From an uncultured Opitutia bacterium (GTDB lineage Bacteria > Verrucomicrobiota > Verrucomicrobiia > Opitutales > Puniceicoccaceae): 58,071 bases of DNA. Each line of letters begins with the position of its first letter. The first letter of the stretch is position 1. Below the pieces are notes generated by a model, which had not been told where the DNA came from, made no database searches, and saw nothing but the letters and a program-made list of their open reading frames with translations. Positions 11,392-18,842 of this stretch are shown one piece after another. The position numbers and the translations under genes are program-made. The stretch is taken from assembly GCA_913056175.1 (NCBI GenBank), contig CAJXLM010000014.1, forward strand, positions 1 through 58,071, given 5' to 3'.

Positions 11392-13512
11392 TCACTCGGC
11401 CGGGGAAGGGTTGTCCGGGACCTCCGCCCCGTTCCCCGGAGCGGAGTCGACCGCATCAATCCGCGGGAGCTCTCCCCCCCCAAAGCGGCCCGTCTCGAAG
11501 TACTGGCGCAAGGCGTCCCGCTGCTCGAGATTTTCCACCTGTTCCTCCGCGTCCGCGCTGGCCGTCTCCGGCGAGAGCATCACGTTCGGCTTGATAAAGA
11601 TGAGCAGTTCGCGGGTCTGGATATCCTCCCCTCGGCGGGTGAAGAGCCAATCGCCGAGCACGGGCAGGTCGCCCAGTAGGGCGATCTTGCTCTCCGTGCG
11701 CCGATTCGTCCGCTCCTGGAGACCGCCGAGGACGATGATCTCGCTGTCGGAGACGCTCACGAAGGACTCCGCCTCCCGCGTCCCGATGATGGGCTGGCCC
11801 TGGAGCTCGGGGTTCTCGGTGTCCGTGATCTCGCGGACGACGTTGTCCACCGTTTGCTTGATCTCCATCTGGATCACCCCGGTATCCGCGATCAGCGGTT
11901 TCACGGTGAGCTCGATCCCGATGTCGCGGTAGTCCACGGAGGTGGTGGTCCCCCCATCCGTGGAACTCGTCGAACCGGTGACGATGGGGCGGCTTTCCGC
12001 CACGATCACCCGGGCTTCGCGGTTGTGGGTGGTCATGACGGTGGGGGCGGAGAGCACGCTCACATCGTTGTTGCTGCGGGCCGTGTTGAAGACGGATTCC
12101 AGGGAGAAATCGGGAAGGGTGAGAGGGCTGAGGACGAACCCGCCGATGTTGAGGGCTTCATTATCCTGGGCGCCGAGGACCAGTTGGTCGCCCCCGGCGC
12201 CCCCCCCGGAACCGGAGGCGCGGTTGTAGTCGGCGCTAAAGGCGTCGATCCCCCTTACCTGGTTCTCGCTGAGGGTCACCTCCACGATGACGACTTCGAT
12301 CCGCACCTGGGCAAGGAGGATGTCGATCCGCTCGATGAGCCGGCCGATCTGCTGGATGTCACTCTCCGTACCGTAGGCGATGACCGCGTTGGCCCGCTCG
12401 TCGGAGACGATGCTGGCGAAGCGGGAGAACTGCATGCGCGCGGCCGTCTCCGCGGCGAGTTCCCCCGCCCTTTCCATGAGGCGGGCGGAGCCGGCCGAAC
12501 CGGCCGCCCCCGTCTCCCCGGAGGAGGCCCCGGCTTCTTCCGGGCCCGACGGCGGGGAATCCACCCCTCCTTCCTCCACCGCAATCTCCTCCTCACTCTG
12601 CTGCTGCGCCTGGACCAACTCGCGGAGGGTGTTCGCCACCTCCTCGGCGACCGCGTGCCGGATGTAGAAGACCTTGCTGGTGGTCAGGGGTTCCACGTCG
12701 ATATCGAACTCGCGCACGAGGCCGGCAATCACCTCCATGCTGTCCGGGTGGGCCACCACGACCAATTGGTTGGAGGGCTCCACCGCGGAGAGGACGGTGT
12801 TTCCCGAAAAATAGCGGCCCAGCGGACCCTCGGAAAGGCTGTTCAGGTTCGCGAGGACCTCGCGCACCGGCAGGTTGCGGATTTGGAAGAAGCGGATCTC
12901 CTCCCGGCGCTCCTGCTTCCTGTCGATCTCCCCGAGAACCCGCTCCACCCGCTGCAGGTTGGTAAGGGAGTCCGCAATGAGCAGCCAGTTCGCCCGCTGC
13001 AGGGTGATCAACCCCGTGCCCCCGAGGAGGGGCTGGACCGCCGCGGTGGCCTCGTCGGCGGAGAGAAAGTCGAGTCGGAAAATCTTCGCAAACACCGCCT
13101 CGGTGGGCCGGAGGTCAAGGGTCGAGCCGACGATGAGCTCGGGCGACTCGGTAAGGACGGTGGAGCTGGGGACCGCTTTGAGGAAACGGTCGGACATCTG
13201 CACGAGGGAGATCCCGTTGAGGCTGAGGAGGCTTTCCAGGGCGATGATGCGATCCTCCCGGCTGAGCGGGCGCTGGGGCAGGAAGGTGATCTGCGCGTTC
13301 GGCAGGGCCTGGGGACGCAGCACGGATTGTCCGGTCAGCCGTTCCAGTTCCTCGAAAACCGCGTCCACATCGGCGTCGACAAACTGGAAGAAGCGCTCCC
13401 CGCCCGCGATGGTAGGGGGTTCCTGGCCCGGGAGGGAGAGGGCGGAAGCGAGGAGCAGGAGACCGGTGGCCAGCTTCCGGGCGGGGCGGATGCGTCTGCG
13501 CCGCGTCTTCAT
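11392..13512 (-). CDS. gspD: Type II secretion secretin GspD
   Basis: A 706-residue outer-membrane secretin that forms the exit pore. It has a signal peptide (LATGLLLLASALSLPGQ), an N0 domain (about 35-115), N1-N3 modules with the VEPSNQLVVVAHPDSM-type repeat, then a low-complexity Ser/Gly/Glu insert (about 300-340, VDSPPSGPEEAGASSGETG) in the N3 domain, and the C-terminal secretin domain with LLGDLPVLGDWLF and ELLIFIKPNVM. The tail is acidic. Its start overlaps gspM by 4 bases. No pilotin gene is recognised nearby. Confidence 0.95.
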   Translation of the reverse strand: MKTRRRRIRPARKLATGLLLLASALSLPGQEPPTIAGGERFFQFVDADVDAVFEELERLTGQSVLRPQALPNAQITFLPQRPLSREDRIIALESLLSLNGISLVQMSDRFLKAVPSSTVLTESPELIVGSTLDLRPTEAVFAKIFRLDFLSADEATAAVQPLLGGTGLITLQRANWLLIADSLTNLQRVERVLGEIDRKQERREEIRFFQIRNLPVREVLANLNSLSEGPLGRYFSGNTVLSAVEPSNQLVVVAHPDSMEVIAGLVREFDIDVEPLTTSKVFYIRHAVAEEVANTLRELVQAQQQSEEEIAVEEGGVDSPPSGPEEAGASSGETGAAGSAGSARLMERAGELAAETAARMQFSRFASIVSDERANAVIAYGTESDIQQIGRLIERIDILLAQVRIEVVIVEVTLSENQVRGIDAFSADYNRASGSGGGAGGDQLVLGAQDNEALNIGGFVLSPLTLPDFSLESVFNTARSNNDVSVLSAPTVMTTHNREARVIVAESRPIVTGSTSSTDGGTTTSVDYRDIGIELTVKPLIADTGVIQMEIKQTVDNVVREITDTENPELQGQPIIGTREAESFVSVSDSEIIVLGGLQERTNRRTESKIALLGDLPVLGDWLFTRRGEDIQTRELLIFIKPNVMLSPETASADAEEQVENLEQRDALRQYFETGRFGGGELPRIDAVDSAPGNGAEVPDNPSPAE

Positions 13513-14066
13513 GGCGCTCGGGCAAGGGAGCCCGTCGAATCGTGAAACTCGAACCCGGTCAGACGGAGATCCGCGTCCAGCCTCGTCGGCTGGCGTTCAT
13601 TCACGGAGAGCACCATTTCCTCAATCGACACCGGACGTCCAGATTCCCGCACCGATCTGGCGAAGTCAATCAGGGGGACCAGGGCGACATCGTCGAAGGA
13701 GAGAACCAGGCCGTGCACGGATACCAGCGACCCCTCCCTTGTCTCCACCGGGTCCATGTCCGGTCGGAGGCCCGCTTCGCGGGAGAGCCGGTCGACGATC
13801 TCGGTGAACTCCGCGACCGTCAGGGACTGGCGGGCCTCGCGGGCAGCGAGGAGCCGGTTGATGCGCGCCTCGATGAGCGGCCCGCGTTCGAGCACTTCCT
13901 CCTGGTAGGCGAGGTCGGCCCGGACCCGGTCCAGATCCTCCCGCAGCGTGACCAGCTGGCGGAAGAGGTGGGACCCATAGAACACCAACAGCGCGGAGAG
14001 CAGCACCGTGGCCAGGAAGCGCTCCCTCCGCCCCAGCCGGAAGAATCTTTCCCGCAGAGAGCTCAT
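13509..14066 (-). CDS. GspM-like inner-membrane protein
   Basis: A 185-residue bitopic protein starting at the ATG at 14066, which overlaps gspL by 4 bases. It has a short cytoplasmic segment (MSSLRERFFRLGRRERF), one membrane helix (LATVLLSALLVFYGSHLF), a coiled-coil region (residues about 40-90) and a small alpha/beta domain with LVLSFDDVALVPLIDFARSV. This is the plan of GspM/PilO, which pairs with GspL. Sequence identity to characterised GspM is not obvious, but order and topology fit. Confidence 0.75.
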   Translation of the reverse strand: MSSLRERFFRLGRRERFLATVLLSALLVFYGSHLFRQLVTLREDLDRVRADLAYQEEVLERGPLIEARINRLLAAREARQSLTVAEFTEIVDRLSREAGLRPDMDPVETREGSLVSVHGLVLSFDDVALVPLIDFARSVRESGRPVSIEEMVLSVNERQPTRLDADLRLTGFEFHDSTGSLARAP

Positions 14067-15196
14067 GCCGGCCCCCCTTGCGGAGGCGTCAGCCGGACCC
14101 GCAGCTCGAATTCGATCCGGCCCTCCCGGGATCGGGAGCGGGGGCGTTCCACCAGCTCCCACTCATTCGCGGCCCCGATCCGCTCGGCGAAATCGTTCAA
14201 GGGGCGGATGGCCGAGGTTCGCCCCTCGATGAGGAACTCTCCCGGCTGGGAGAACTCCACCTGGAGGAACTGGATTTGCTCCGGCCGGAGAAGATTGAGT
14301 TCGCCGAGGGAGCGGAACAGGGACGGCTGCTGGCCCCCGAGGTCCCGCAGCCGTTGCACCAGCCCGGCCCGTTCCTCGATAGCAGCCACCCGATCCGCCT
14401 GGGCAGCCGCTTCCTCCCTCTTCTGGCGGAGGGAGAAGGCGAGAAAGCCGAGCCAGCCCTGGACCAACAGGGCGAGCACCAGAAGGGCGGCGGCCCCCCG
14501 CATCCAGTGCCAAACCCGTTCATCCGAGCGACGCTGCTGCCGAACGGACTCCACGACCGCGGCCGGGCGCAAATCGGCGTTCCAAACGGCGTCAGCGCCG
14601 AGTTCCCAACCGTTCCCGTCCGCCCCTTCCCCCGCCCCCAGGGTGAACCGGACCCGGTCCCGCGAGTCGACCCCCGCCTCACGACACTCCAGGAGCTCCG
14701 GCTGGGCCTCCGTGGGCCCGGCCCAACCGACCATCGAACAGGCTTGCTCCCATTCCTCCGGAAATCCCGGGTCGCCCGGCCGGGAGCGCAACCCGACCAC
14801 CTCCGTGGGCAACCACCCCGTCTCACCATAGAAAAGGAGCGAGGAACCCTCCTCCTCCCAGCCGCAAACACACTGGCCGGCCTCCCGCGTCCCGTCGAGG
14901 AAGGGAAGAAACCCCGGCAGGACGAAGGCATCCTCCCGGGTCTCCGGCAAGGCACCGATCCCGCAGCCGACCACCGCCAGCCTCCCCCCGGCCCGGTCCT
15001 CGAGAAGGCCCGTCGCCAGTTGGTCGACCGGCAGCGGGGCATTCTCCTCAAACTCCAGGCGGAGAGCTTCCCCTGCCTCCTCCGGGCTCAGGCCCTCCCG
15101 CGGGGCTCCGGCGAGATAGATCAAATGGTGGGAGGGTACGTACACCACCCCACCCTTGCCCCCGGAGCCCTCTCGTTTTCCCGCACCTCTCGCCAC
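14063..15196 (-). CDS. GspL/PilM-PilN-like inner-membrane protein
   Basis: A 377-residue protein with a GTG start. The N-terminal cytoplasmic part (about 1-230) has an actin-like character (VVYVPSHHLIYLAGAP, LATGLLEDRAGGRLAVVGCG), as in GspL/PilM. One membrane helix follows (GAAALLVLALLVQGWLGFLAF, about 233-255), then a periplasmic coiled coil and a ferredoxin-like PilN-type domain. This combines the features expected of GspL, which recruits GspE. A 9-base gap separates it from gspK. Confidence 0.75.
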   Translation of the reverse strand: MARGAGKREGSGGKGGVVYVPSHHLIYLAGAPREGLSPEEAGEALRLEFEENAPLPVDQLATGLLEDRAGGRLAVVGCGIGALPETREDAFVLPGFLPFLDGTREAGQCVCGWEEEGSSLLFYGETGWLPTEVVGLRSRPGDPGFPEEWEQACSMVGWAGPTEAQPELLECREAGVDSRDRVRFTLGAGEGADGNGWELGADAVWNADLRPAAVVESVRQQRRSDERVWHWMRGAAALLVLALLVQGWLGFLAFSLRQKREEAAAQADRVAAIEERAGLVQRLRDLGGQQPSLFRSLGELNLLRPEQIQFLQVEFSQPGEFLIEGRTSAIRPLNDFAERIGAANEWELVERPRSRSREGRIEFELRVRLTPPQGGPA

Positions 15197-15205
15197 GGCG
15201 TACCC

Positions 15206-16312
15206 TTAATCGGAGAAGCCCGGGGAGACAAGACCTCCCCCCACTGTCCCCGCCTCCCCGGGAGCCTCCATCTCCGGCTCGATCCCCTCGCGGAACTCGA
15301 CGATCTCCCACTCGCCCCAAGAGGTCGTCCGCTCACCCATGCCCTCGGCTCTCCCGCTTCCCCCACCGTGGGCCGCGGCTCCCTCTTCCCGGGAGCCGGC
15401 ATCCTCCCCTTCCCGGATCCGGACCCACACCTCCTTCCAGAACACCCGCTGCCCCAAAGGTCGGGAAGCGCGGATCCGCCACAGGGAGGTACTCGTTCCC
15501 AACCACGCCGAAGCGGTCTCCCCGGCGGAAGCCGGGAGGGATTCCAGCCATTCCCCCCGGCGGATCCGGTCCCGCTCCCACCACGCCGTCGAAGAGAGGA
15601 TGCCGGCTTCCCGCAGCCATTCCAGGGACGAGGAGGGCATCGTGTTGACATTGCCCCGTTCCCCGTGGCGCAGGGAAAAGATACCCGGGAGCACCCGGGC
15701 CCAGGCGGCGAGTTCGCCCTCCTCCGTCCAGGCCGCTTCCCGCCACTCCGGGAGTTCCCAGAGCTCCGCCCAGGAGCGAAGGGGACGGTTGGGGACCCAC
15801 GGCTCCTCCCGCCCCGGGTTGCGCCGGTTTTCCCGGCCCCGCAGGCGCTGGTCGTCATCGCTGTCCGTCGCATCGAGGTAGACGTCGACCATGGCCGCGA
15901 CCTCTCCCTCCCGCAGCCCGCCCGCCTCGAGGAGATCCCGCATTCGGCGGGGGTCCACCCGCGACCAGCCGATCCGGGCACTCTCGTCGTGGACCATCAC
16001 CTCCACCCCCCGCAGGGCTTCCGGCCATTCCTCGAGGAGGACGGCCGGCTCTCCCCATCCCTGGTCCGGATGGCGCAAGTCGGGCTCCACTTCGCGGAAA
16101 CTCGCCAGCACGGCCACCGCCGCCTCGAGGGCCCCGGAGAGTTGGTCCGAGACCTCACTGGCCTGTTCCCCCCGGCGCACCTCGGCAAGCGCTCCCCGTT
16201 GCAGGGCGTAGTCGGCGAAACGGGTCACCACCAGCGAGACCGCCACCAATACCCCGAGGACCACCAGGAGGATACTCCCGCGGTGAGCCGGCGGATTCCG
16301 GAGCGTCACCAC
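15206..16312 (-). CDS. GspK-like minor pseudopilin
   Basis: A 368-residue protein with a GTG GTG start overlapping the gspJ stop. The N-terminal hydrophobic helix (RGSILLVVLGVLVAVSLVVTRF) preceded by a short basic leader is that of a pseudopilin, with the Gly-Ser-Ile substitution often seen in GspK. The large size and the repeated GLREGEVAAMVDVYLDATD-type helical segment with a nearby NVNTM motif are typical of GspK, which caps the pseudopilus tip. The end is Gly/Glu-rich. Confidence 0.82.
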   Translation of the reverse strand: MVTLRNPPAHRGSILLVVLGVLVAVSLVVTRFADYALQRGALAEVRRGEQASEVSDQLSGALEAAVAVLASFREVEPDLRHPDQGWGEPAVLLEEWPEALRGVEVMVHDESARIGWSRVDPRRMRDLLEAGGLREGEVAAMVDVYLDATDSDDDQRLRGRENRRNPGREEPWVPNRPLRSWAELWELPEWREAAWTEEGELAAWARVLPGIFSLRHGERGNVNTMPSSSLEWLREAGILSSTAWWERDRIRRGEWLESLPASAGETASAWLGTSTSLWRIRASRPLGQRVFWKEVWVRIREGEDAGSREEGAAAHGGGSGRAEGMGERTTSWGEWEIVEFREGIEPEMEAPGEAGTVGGGLVSPGFSD

Positions 16313-16923
16313 AACACCTCATCCCCCGTTGCGGAGGCGGGCAGGAAGAACCAGGCCTCCTCGTCCCGGTCCTCCCACCGCACCCCGACCAGCGCCGGCA
16401 GGCTGTCCCTCCCCCGGGCCCACTCCCCGAGTTCCCCCTCCTCCTCCCAACGGTTCCCCTCTCGCCGCCAGTAGAACAGCTCCACCGGCTCCTCCACCAG
16501 AGCGATGGCGTCCTCGTCGCGGAAGCGTTCCCCCTCCTCCCCGACCAGCGGGAGCAGGCGAAGCCCCTCGTCGTCCCCGACGAGTCCGTAGGTCTCCGTC
16601 CGGTAACGATCGCGAAGCGGTGCCACCAGCGGGCTTTCCCGCACCGGGAAGACAACGGCCTCCCCCGCACCGCGCCGGGGCACCTCCTCCAGCTCGACTT
16701 CCGCGGCATCCGCTCCCTGCAGGTGATACCGCAGGAAGTGGAGGCGGCGGAACTCCCCATCGGCCCGCAGGTCGCCCGTCCGGGCCCCCTCCCAGGCCTG
16801 CAGCACCCCGAGGAGCAGCTGGAGGGCGGCCCCGAAGACAATCGCGGACAGCCCGAGGGCGAGCAGCACCTCGAGCAGAGTGAGCCCGTGGGGACCCTTC
16901 CGCCCCGGATGGGAGAGATTCAC
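16306..16923 (-). CDS. GspJ-like minor pseudopilin
   Basis: A 205-residue protein. The GTG at 16923, two bases after the gspI stop, gives a short leader VNLSHPGRKGPHG followed by the prepilin helix LTLLEVLLALGLSA, with Gly at the cleavage site and Glu at +5. The rest is beta-rich and ends with LVGVRWEDRDEEAWFFLP. Length and position between I and K point to GspJ. The longer reading frame upstream is a shadow of gspI. Confidence 0.82.
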   Translation of the reverse strand: MNLSHPGRKGPHGLTLLEVLLALGLSAIVFGAALQLLLGVLQAWEGARTGDLRADGEFRRLHFLRYHLQGADAAEVELEEVPRRGAGEAVVFPVRESPLVAPLRDRYRTETYGLVGDDEGLRLLPLVGEEGERFRDEDAIALVEEPVELFYWRREGNRWEEEGELGEWARGRDSLPALVGVRWEDRDEEAWFFLPASATGDEVLW

Positions 16924-16925
16924 CT

Positions 16926-17432
16926 TCAGGGCTGTCTCTCCCAACGCTGGTCCTCGAGATGATCCTCGATCGCCCGACGGGCCCTTTCCTGGAGGGGGTC
17001 GCGGTCCACGGGATCGGACCACTCCGGACGGTAGAGGTACAGGTTCCGCTCCCCCGCCTCCCGGTCCGCCTCCCAATCCAGAGTCACCGCAAAGAGGTCC
17101 GGGATCCCGGTGGTCTCCGTCTCGGCGGACCACTCCAGGCGGAGCCGATCCGGTAGGTCCAGCCTCCCTCCGTCCTCGGCCTCCTCCCGGGAGTCGCTCT
17201 GGAGGAGCGCCCGGGTGGCCAGGCTCTGCAGCGGGGGCCGCCCCCCCACGTCCCGGCTGCGCTCGAGGACCCCGAGGGCGGAGCGCACCGTCTGGCCCAC
17301 GGCGACCGCGGCCAGCGCGAGGAGAACGACCGCGAGGAGAACCTCGGGAAGGGAAAAACCCCCCGGCGAGACCCTAGGCGAGACCCTCGTCGAGGGAGGC
17401 TTCCGCTTGCTGGATCCGCTCTTCGGCTTCAT
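16926..17432 (-). CDS. GspI-like minor pseudopilin
   Basis: A 168-residue protein with a class III signal. The basic leader (MKPKSGSSKRKPPSTR...) ends in GG, and the helix FSLPEVLLAVVLLALAAVAVG follows with Glu at +5. I chose the ATG at 17432 because no later start precedes the prepilin motif; this gives a 59-base overlap with the coiled-coil gene upstream. The short beta-rich domain matches GspI or GspH-type minor pseudopilins. Confidence 0.78.
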   Translation of the reverse strand: MKPKSGSSKRKPPSTRVSPRVSPGGFSLPEVLLAVVLLALAAVAVGQTVRSALGVLERSRDVGGRPPLQSLATRALLQSDSREEAEDGGRLDLPDRLRLEWSAETETTGIPDLFAVTLDWEADREAGERNLYLYRPEWSDPVDRDPLQERARRAIEDHLEDQRWERQP

Positions 17433-17748
17433 CAAAGCGCCGGGTGATCCGGGCCTGGAATTCCTCGAGGGAGGCCTGGCTGTCCGGCGAGAATTCAGTG
17501 ATCTCGTGGGAGATCGCGGAAAGCTCTTCCTCCAGACGGGGGAGATCCTCACTCACCTCATGGGGGCTCTCCTTCCCGGCGACCATCATGGACTCGCTCT
17601 TCACCCGGCCCAGCCGATTGGCGAGGAGGGCCCGCCGGGTGTGCAGCTCGCCCATGACCGCCACCTTGTTCTTGAAGAGCTCCTGCTCGGAGGCGCGGGC
17701 GTCGAGATTCTCCTCAATCTCCTTTTGGTTCGATGGGTCCGGTTCCAT
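17374..17748 (-). CDS. Small acidic coiled-coil protein
   Basis: A 124-residue soluble protein with no signal peptide and an Ala/Glu-rich helical composition throughout (IEENLDARASEQELFKNK, then SLEEFQARITRRFDEAEERI), predicted by eye to be coiled coil. It matches no family I know. It lies between the RodZ-like gene (7 bases upstream) and gspI, with which it overlaps, so it is most likely cotranscribed with the secretion genes. It may be an assembly factor or a regulator of the operon; nothing in the sequence decides this. Confidence 0.7.
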   Translation of the reverse strand: MEPDPSNQKEIEENLDARASEQELFKNKVAVMGELHTRRALLANRLGRVKSESMMVAGKESPHEVSEDLPRLEEELSAISHEITEFSPDSQASLEEFQARITRRFDEAEERIQQAEASLDEGLA

Positions 17749-17755
17749 AGCCTTG

Positions 17756-18715
17756 CTACTCGATGCGAATCTTGCCCGGGCCGCTGCGGCTGGGCGCGAG
17801 AATTTCTCCACCACGGTCCACCTCGAGGTTCTCCCCCTGGGTGAACAGGATGAGGGCCTCCCCGCCGACCTCCACGGTTTCGCTGGCCCCGGGCTCGAGG
17901 GAAGTGCGCAGGAGCACCTCGCCACTGGCCGCGTCGTTCACCCGTACCCAGGTGGGCCCGCTCGTGGCCCGCAAGGTGAGGGTGCCGCCCGCCGCTGCCG
18001 GTGCCGCGGGAGCCGCCGGCGCGGTGGCCGCCGGGGAATCGTCCGTGGCCACCACCGCGGTCTCCGTTCCCCCGCTGTCGGCCGGAGCCCCCGTGAACAC
18101 TTTGACGAGGGCGAAGAGCAGGATGATCGCCACGGTCACCGATCCAATGATCGCGACCACCTTGAGGTAGAATCCGCGATCCGGCCCCGCCGGACGGTCC
18201 CACTCCTCTTCCTCCTCCCAGTCGGCGGCGTCCGACCGTCCGCCGAGCCGGGCCCACTGGGGCAGCCGGAGGCGGGGACCCCCCGCGGACGGCATTGCTT
18301 CCTCCTCCGCCTCCGCGCCGGCGTCGTCCGGGCCCGGGGACGGCGGGAGAGAGCGGGAGCGGCGCCGCTGGGCCGCCGTCAGCTCCTTGTTGCGGCGGGT
18401 GCCGAGATCCAGATGCCCGAAGGAGACCCGAGCGTCCTCTGAGGACGAGGACCCGGGCGAGCGCCCCTGGTGGAGAAGGGCCTGCACCTCCCCGACGACT
18501 TCCTCGGCATCCTCGCCGAGGTAGTTCGCGTAAATCTTCGCGAATCCGCGCTGGTAGATCACCGGTAGCGGGATGTCGAAGTCCCCCTCCTCAAAGCGGG
18601 CCAGGTACTCGGTCCGGATCTTGGTGGCTTCCCCCGCCTCCCGGAGGGAAACGCCCTTGCGCTTGCGGGCGTCCTCCAGGCGGGCGCCGAGGGACCTGTG
18701 TACGGGCGGCGGCAT
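17756..18715 (-). CDS. RodZ-like helix-turn-helix membrane protein
   Basis: A 319-residue protein starting at the ATG at 18715. Residues about 8-75 form an HTH_25/Xre-like domain (LGARLEDARKRKGVSLREAG ... IYQRGFAKIYANYLG). A charged linker leads to one membrane helix (VVAIIGSVTVAIILLFALVKVF, about 175-200), a Pro/Ala-rich periplasmic spacer, and a DUF4115-like C-terminal domain (LRATSGPTWVRVNDAASGEV). This is the RodZ plan, which in rods links MreB to the wall machinery. Heading the secretion operon is unusual, so a regulatory or positioning role there is possible. Confidence 0.82.
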   Translation of the reverse strand: MPPPVHRSLGARLEDARKRKGVSLREAGEATKIRTEYLARFEEGDFDIPLPVIYQRGFAKIYANYLGEDAEEVVGEVQALLHQGRSPGSSSSEDARVSFGHLDLGTRRNKELTAAQRRRSRSLPPSPGPDDAGAEAEEEAMPSAGGPRLRLPQWARLGGRSDAADWEEEEEWDRPAGPDRGFYLKVVAIIGSVTVAIILLFALVKVFTGAPADSGGTETAVVATDDSPAATAPAAPAAPAAAGGTLTLRATSGPTWVRVNDAASGEVLLRTSLEPGASETVEVGGEALILFTQGENLEVDRGGEILAPSRSGPGKIRIE

Positions 18716-18805
18716 GTCGGCGAACGATGGGGCAGGCTCCGCCGGAGGGCAACCCCCGAGCTGCCCGCGGGAGCATTCCCCGCAGGCCGCGGGCGGAGCC
18801 CGGCG

Positions 18806-18834
18806 TTGACTCCCGGGCTCGACTGCCGTGATCT
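18806..18834 (+). promoter_or_regulatory. Possible purL promoter
   Basis: TTGACT (18806-18811) is followed after 17 bases by TGATCT (18829-18834). The -35 box is good and the -10 box is weak. If real, transcription begins just before the ATG at 18843, giving an almost leaderless purL mRNA. It lies in the divergent region between the RodZ-like gene and purL. Confidence 0.3.
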
Positions 18835-18842
18835 CTGGAGCG

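Noticed and set aside
8050-11679. A 1209-residue plus-strand open frame antisense to gspF, gspE and the gspC-like gene
   Set aside because: It is a product of high GC content; the opposite strand has GspF, GspE with Walker motifs and starts with overlaps, and this frame shows only low-complexity composition.
18828-18842. GTG at 18828 as the purL start
   Set aside because: It would add five residues with no ribosome site, and the promoter-like boxes would place the transcript start after it; the ATG at 18843 is preferred.
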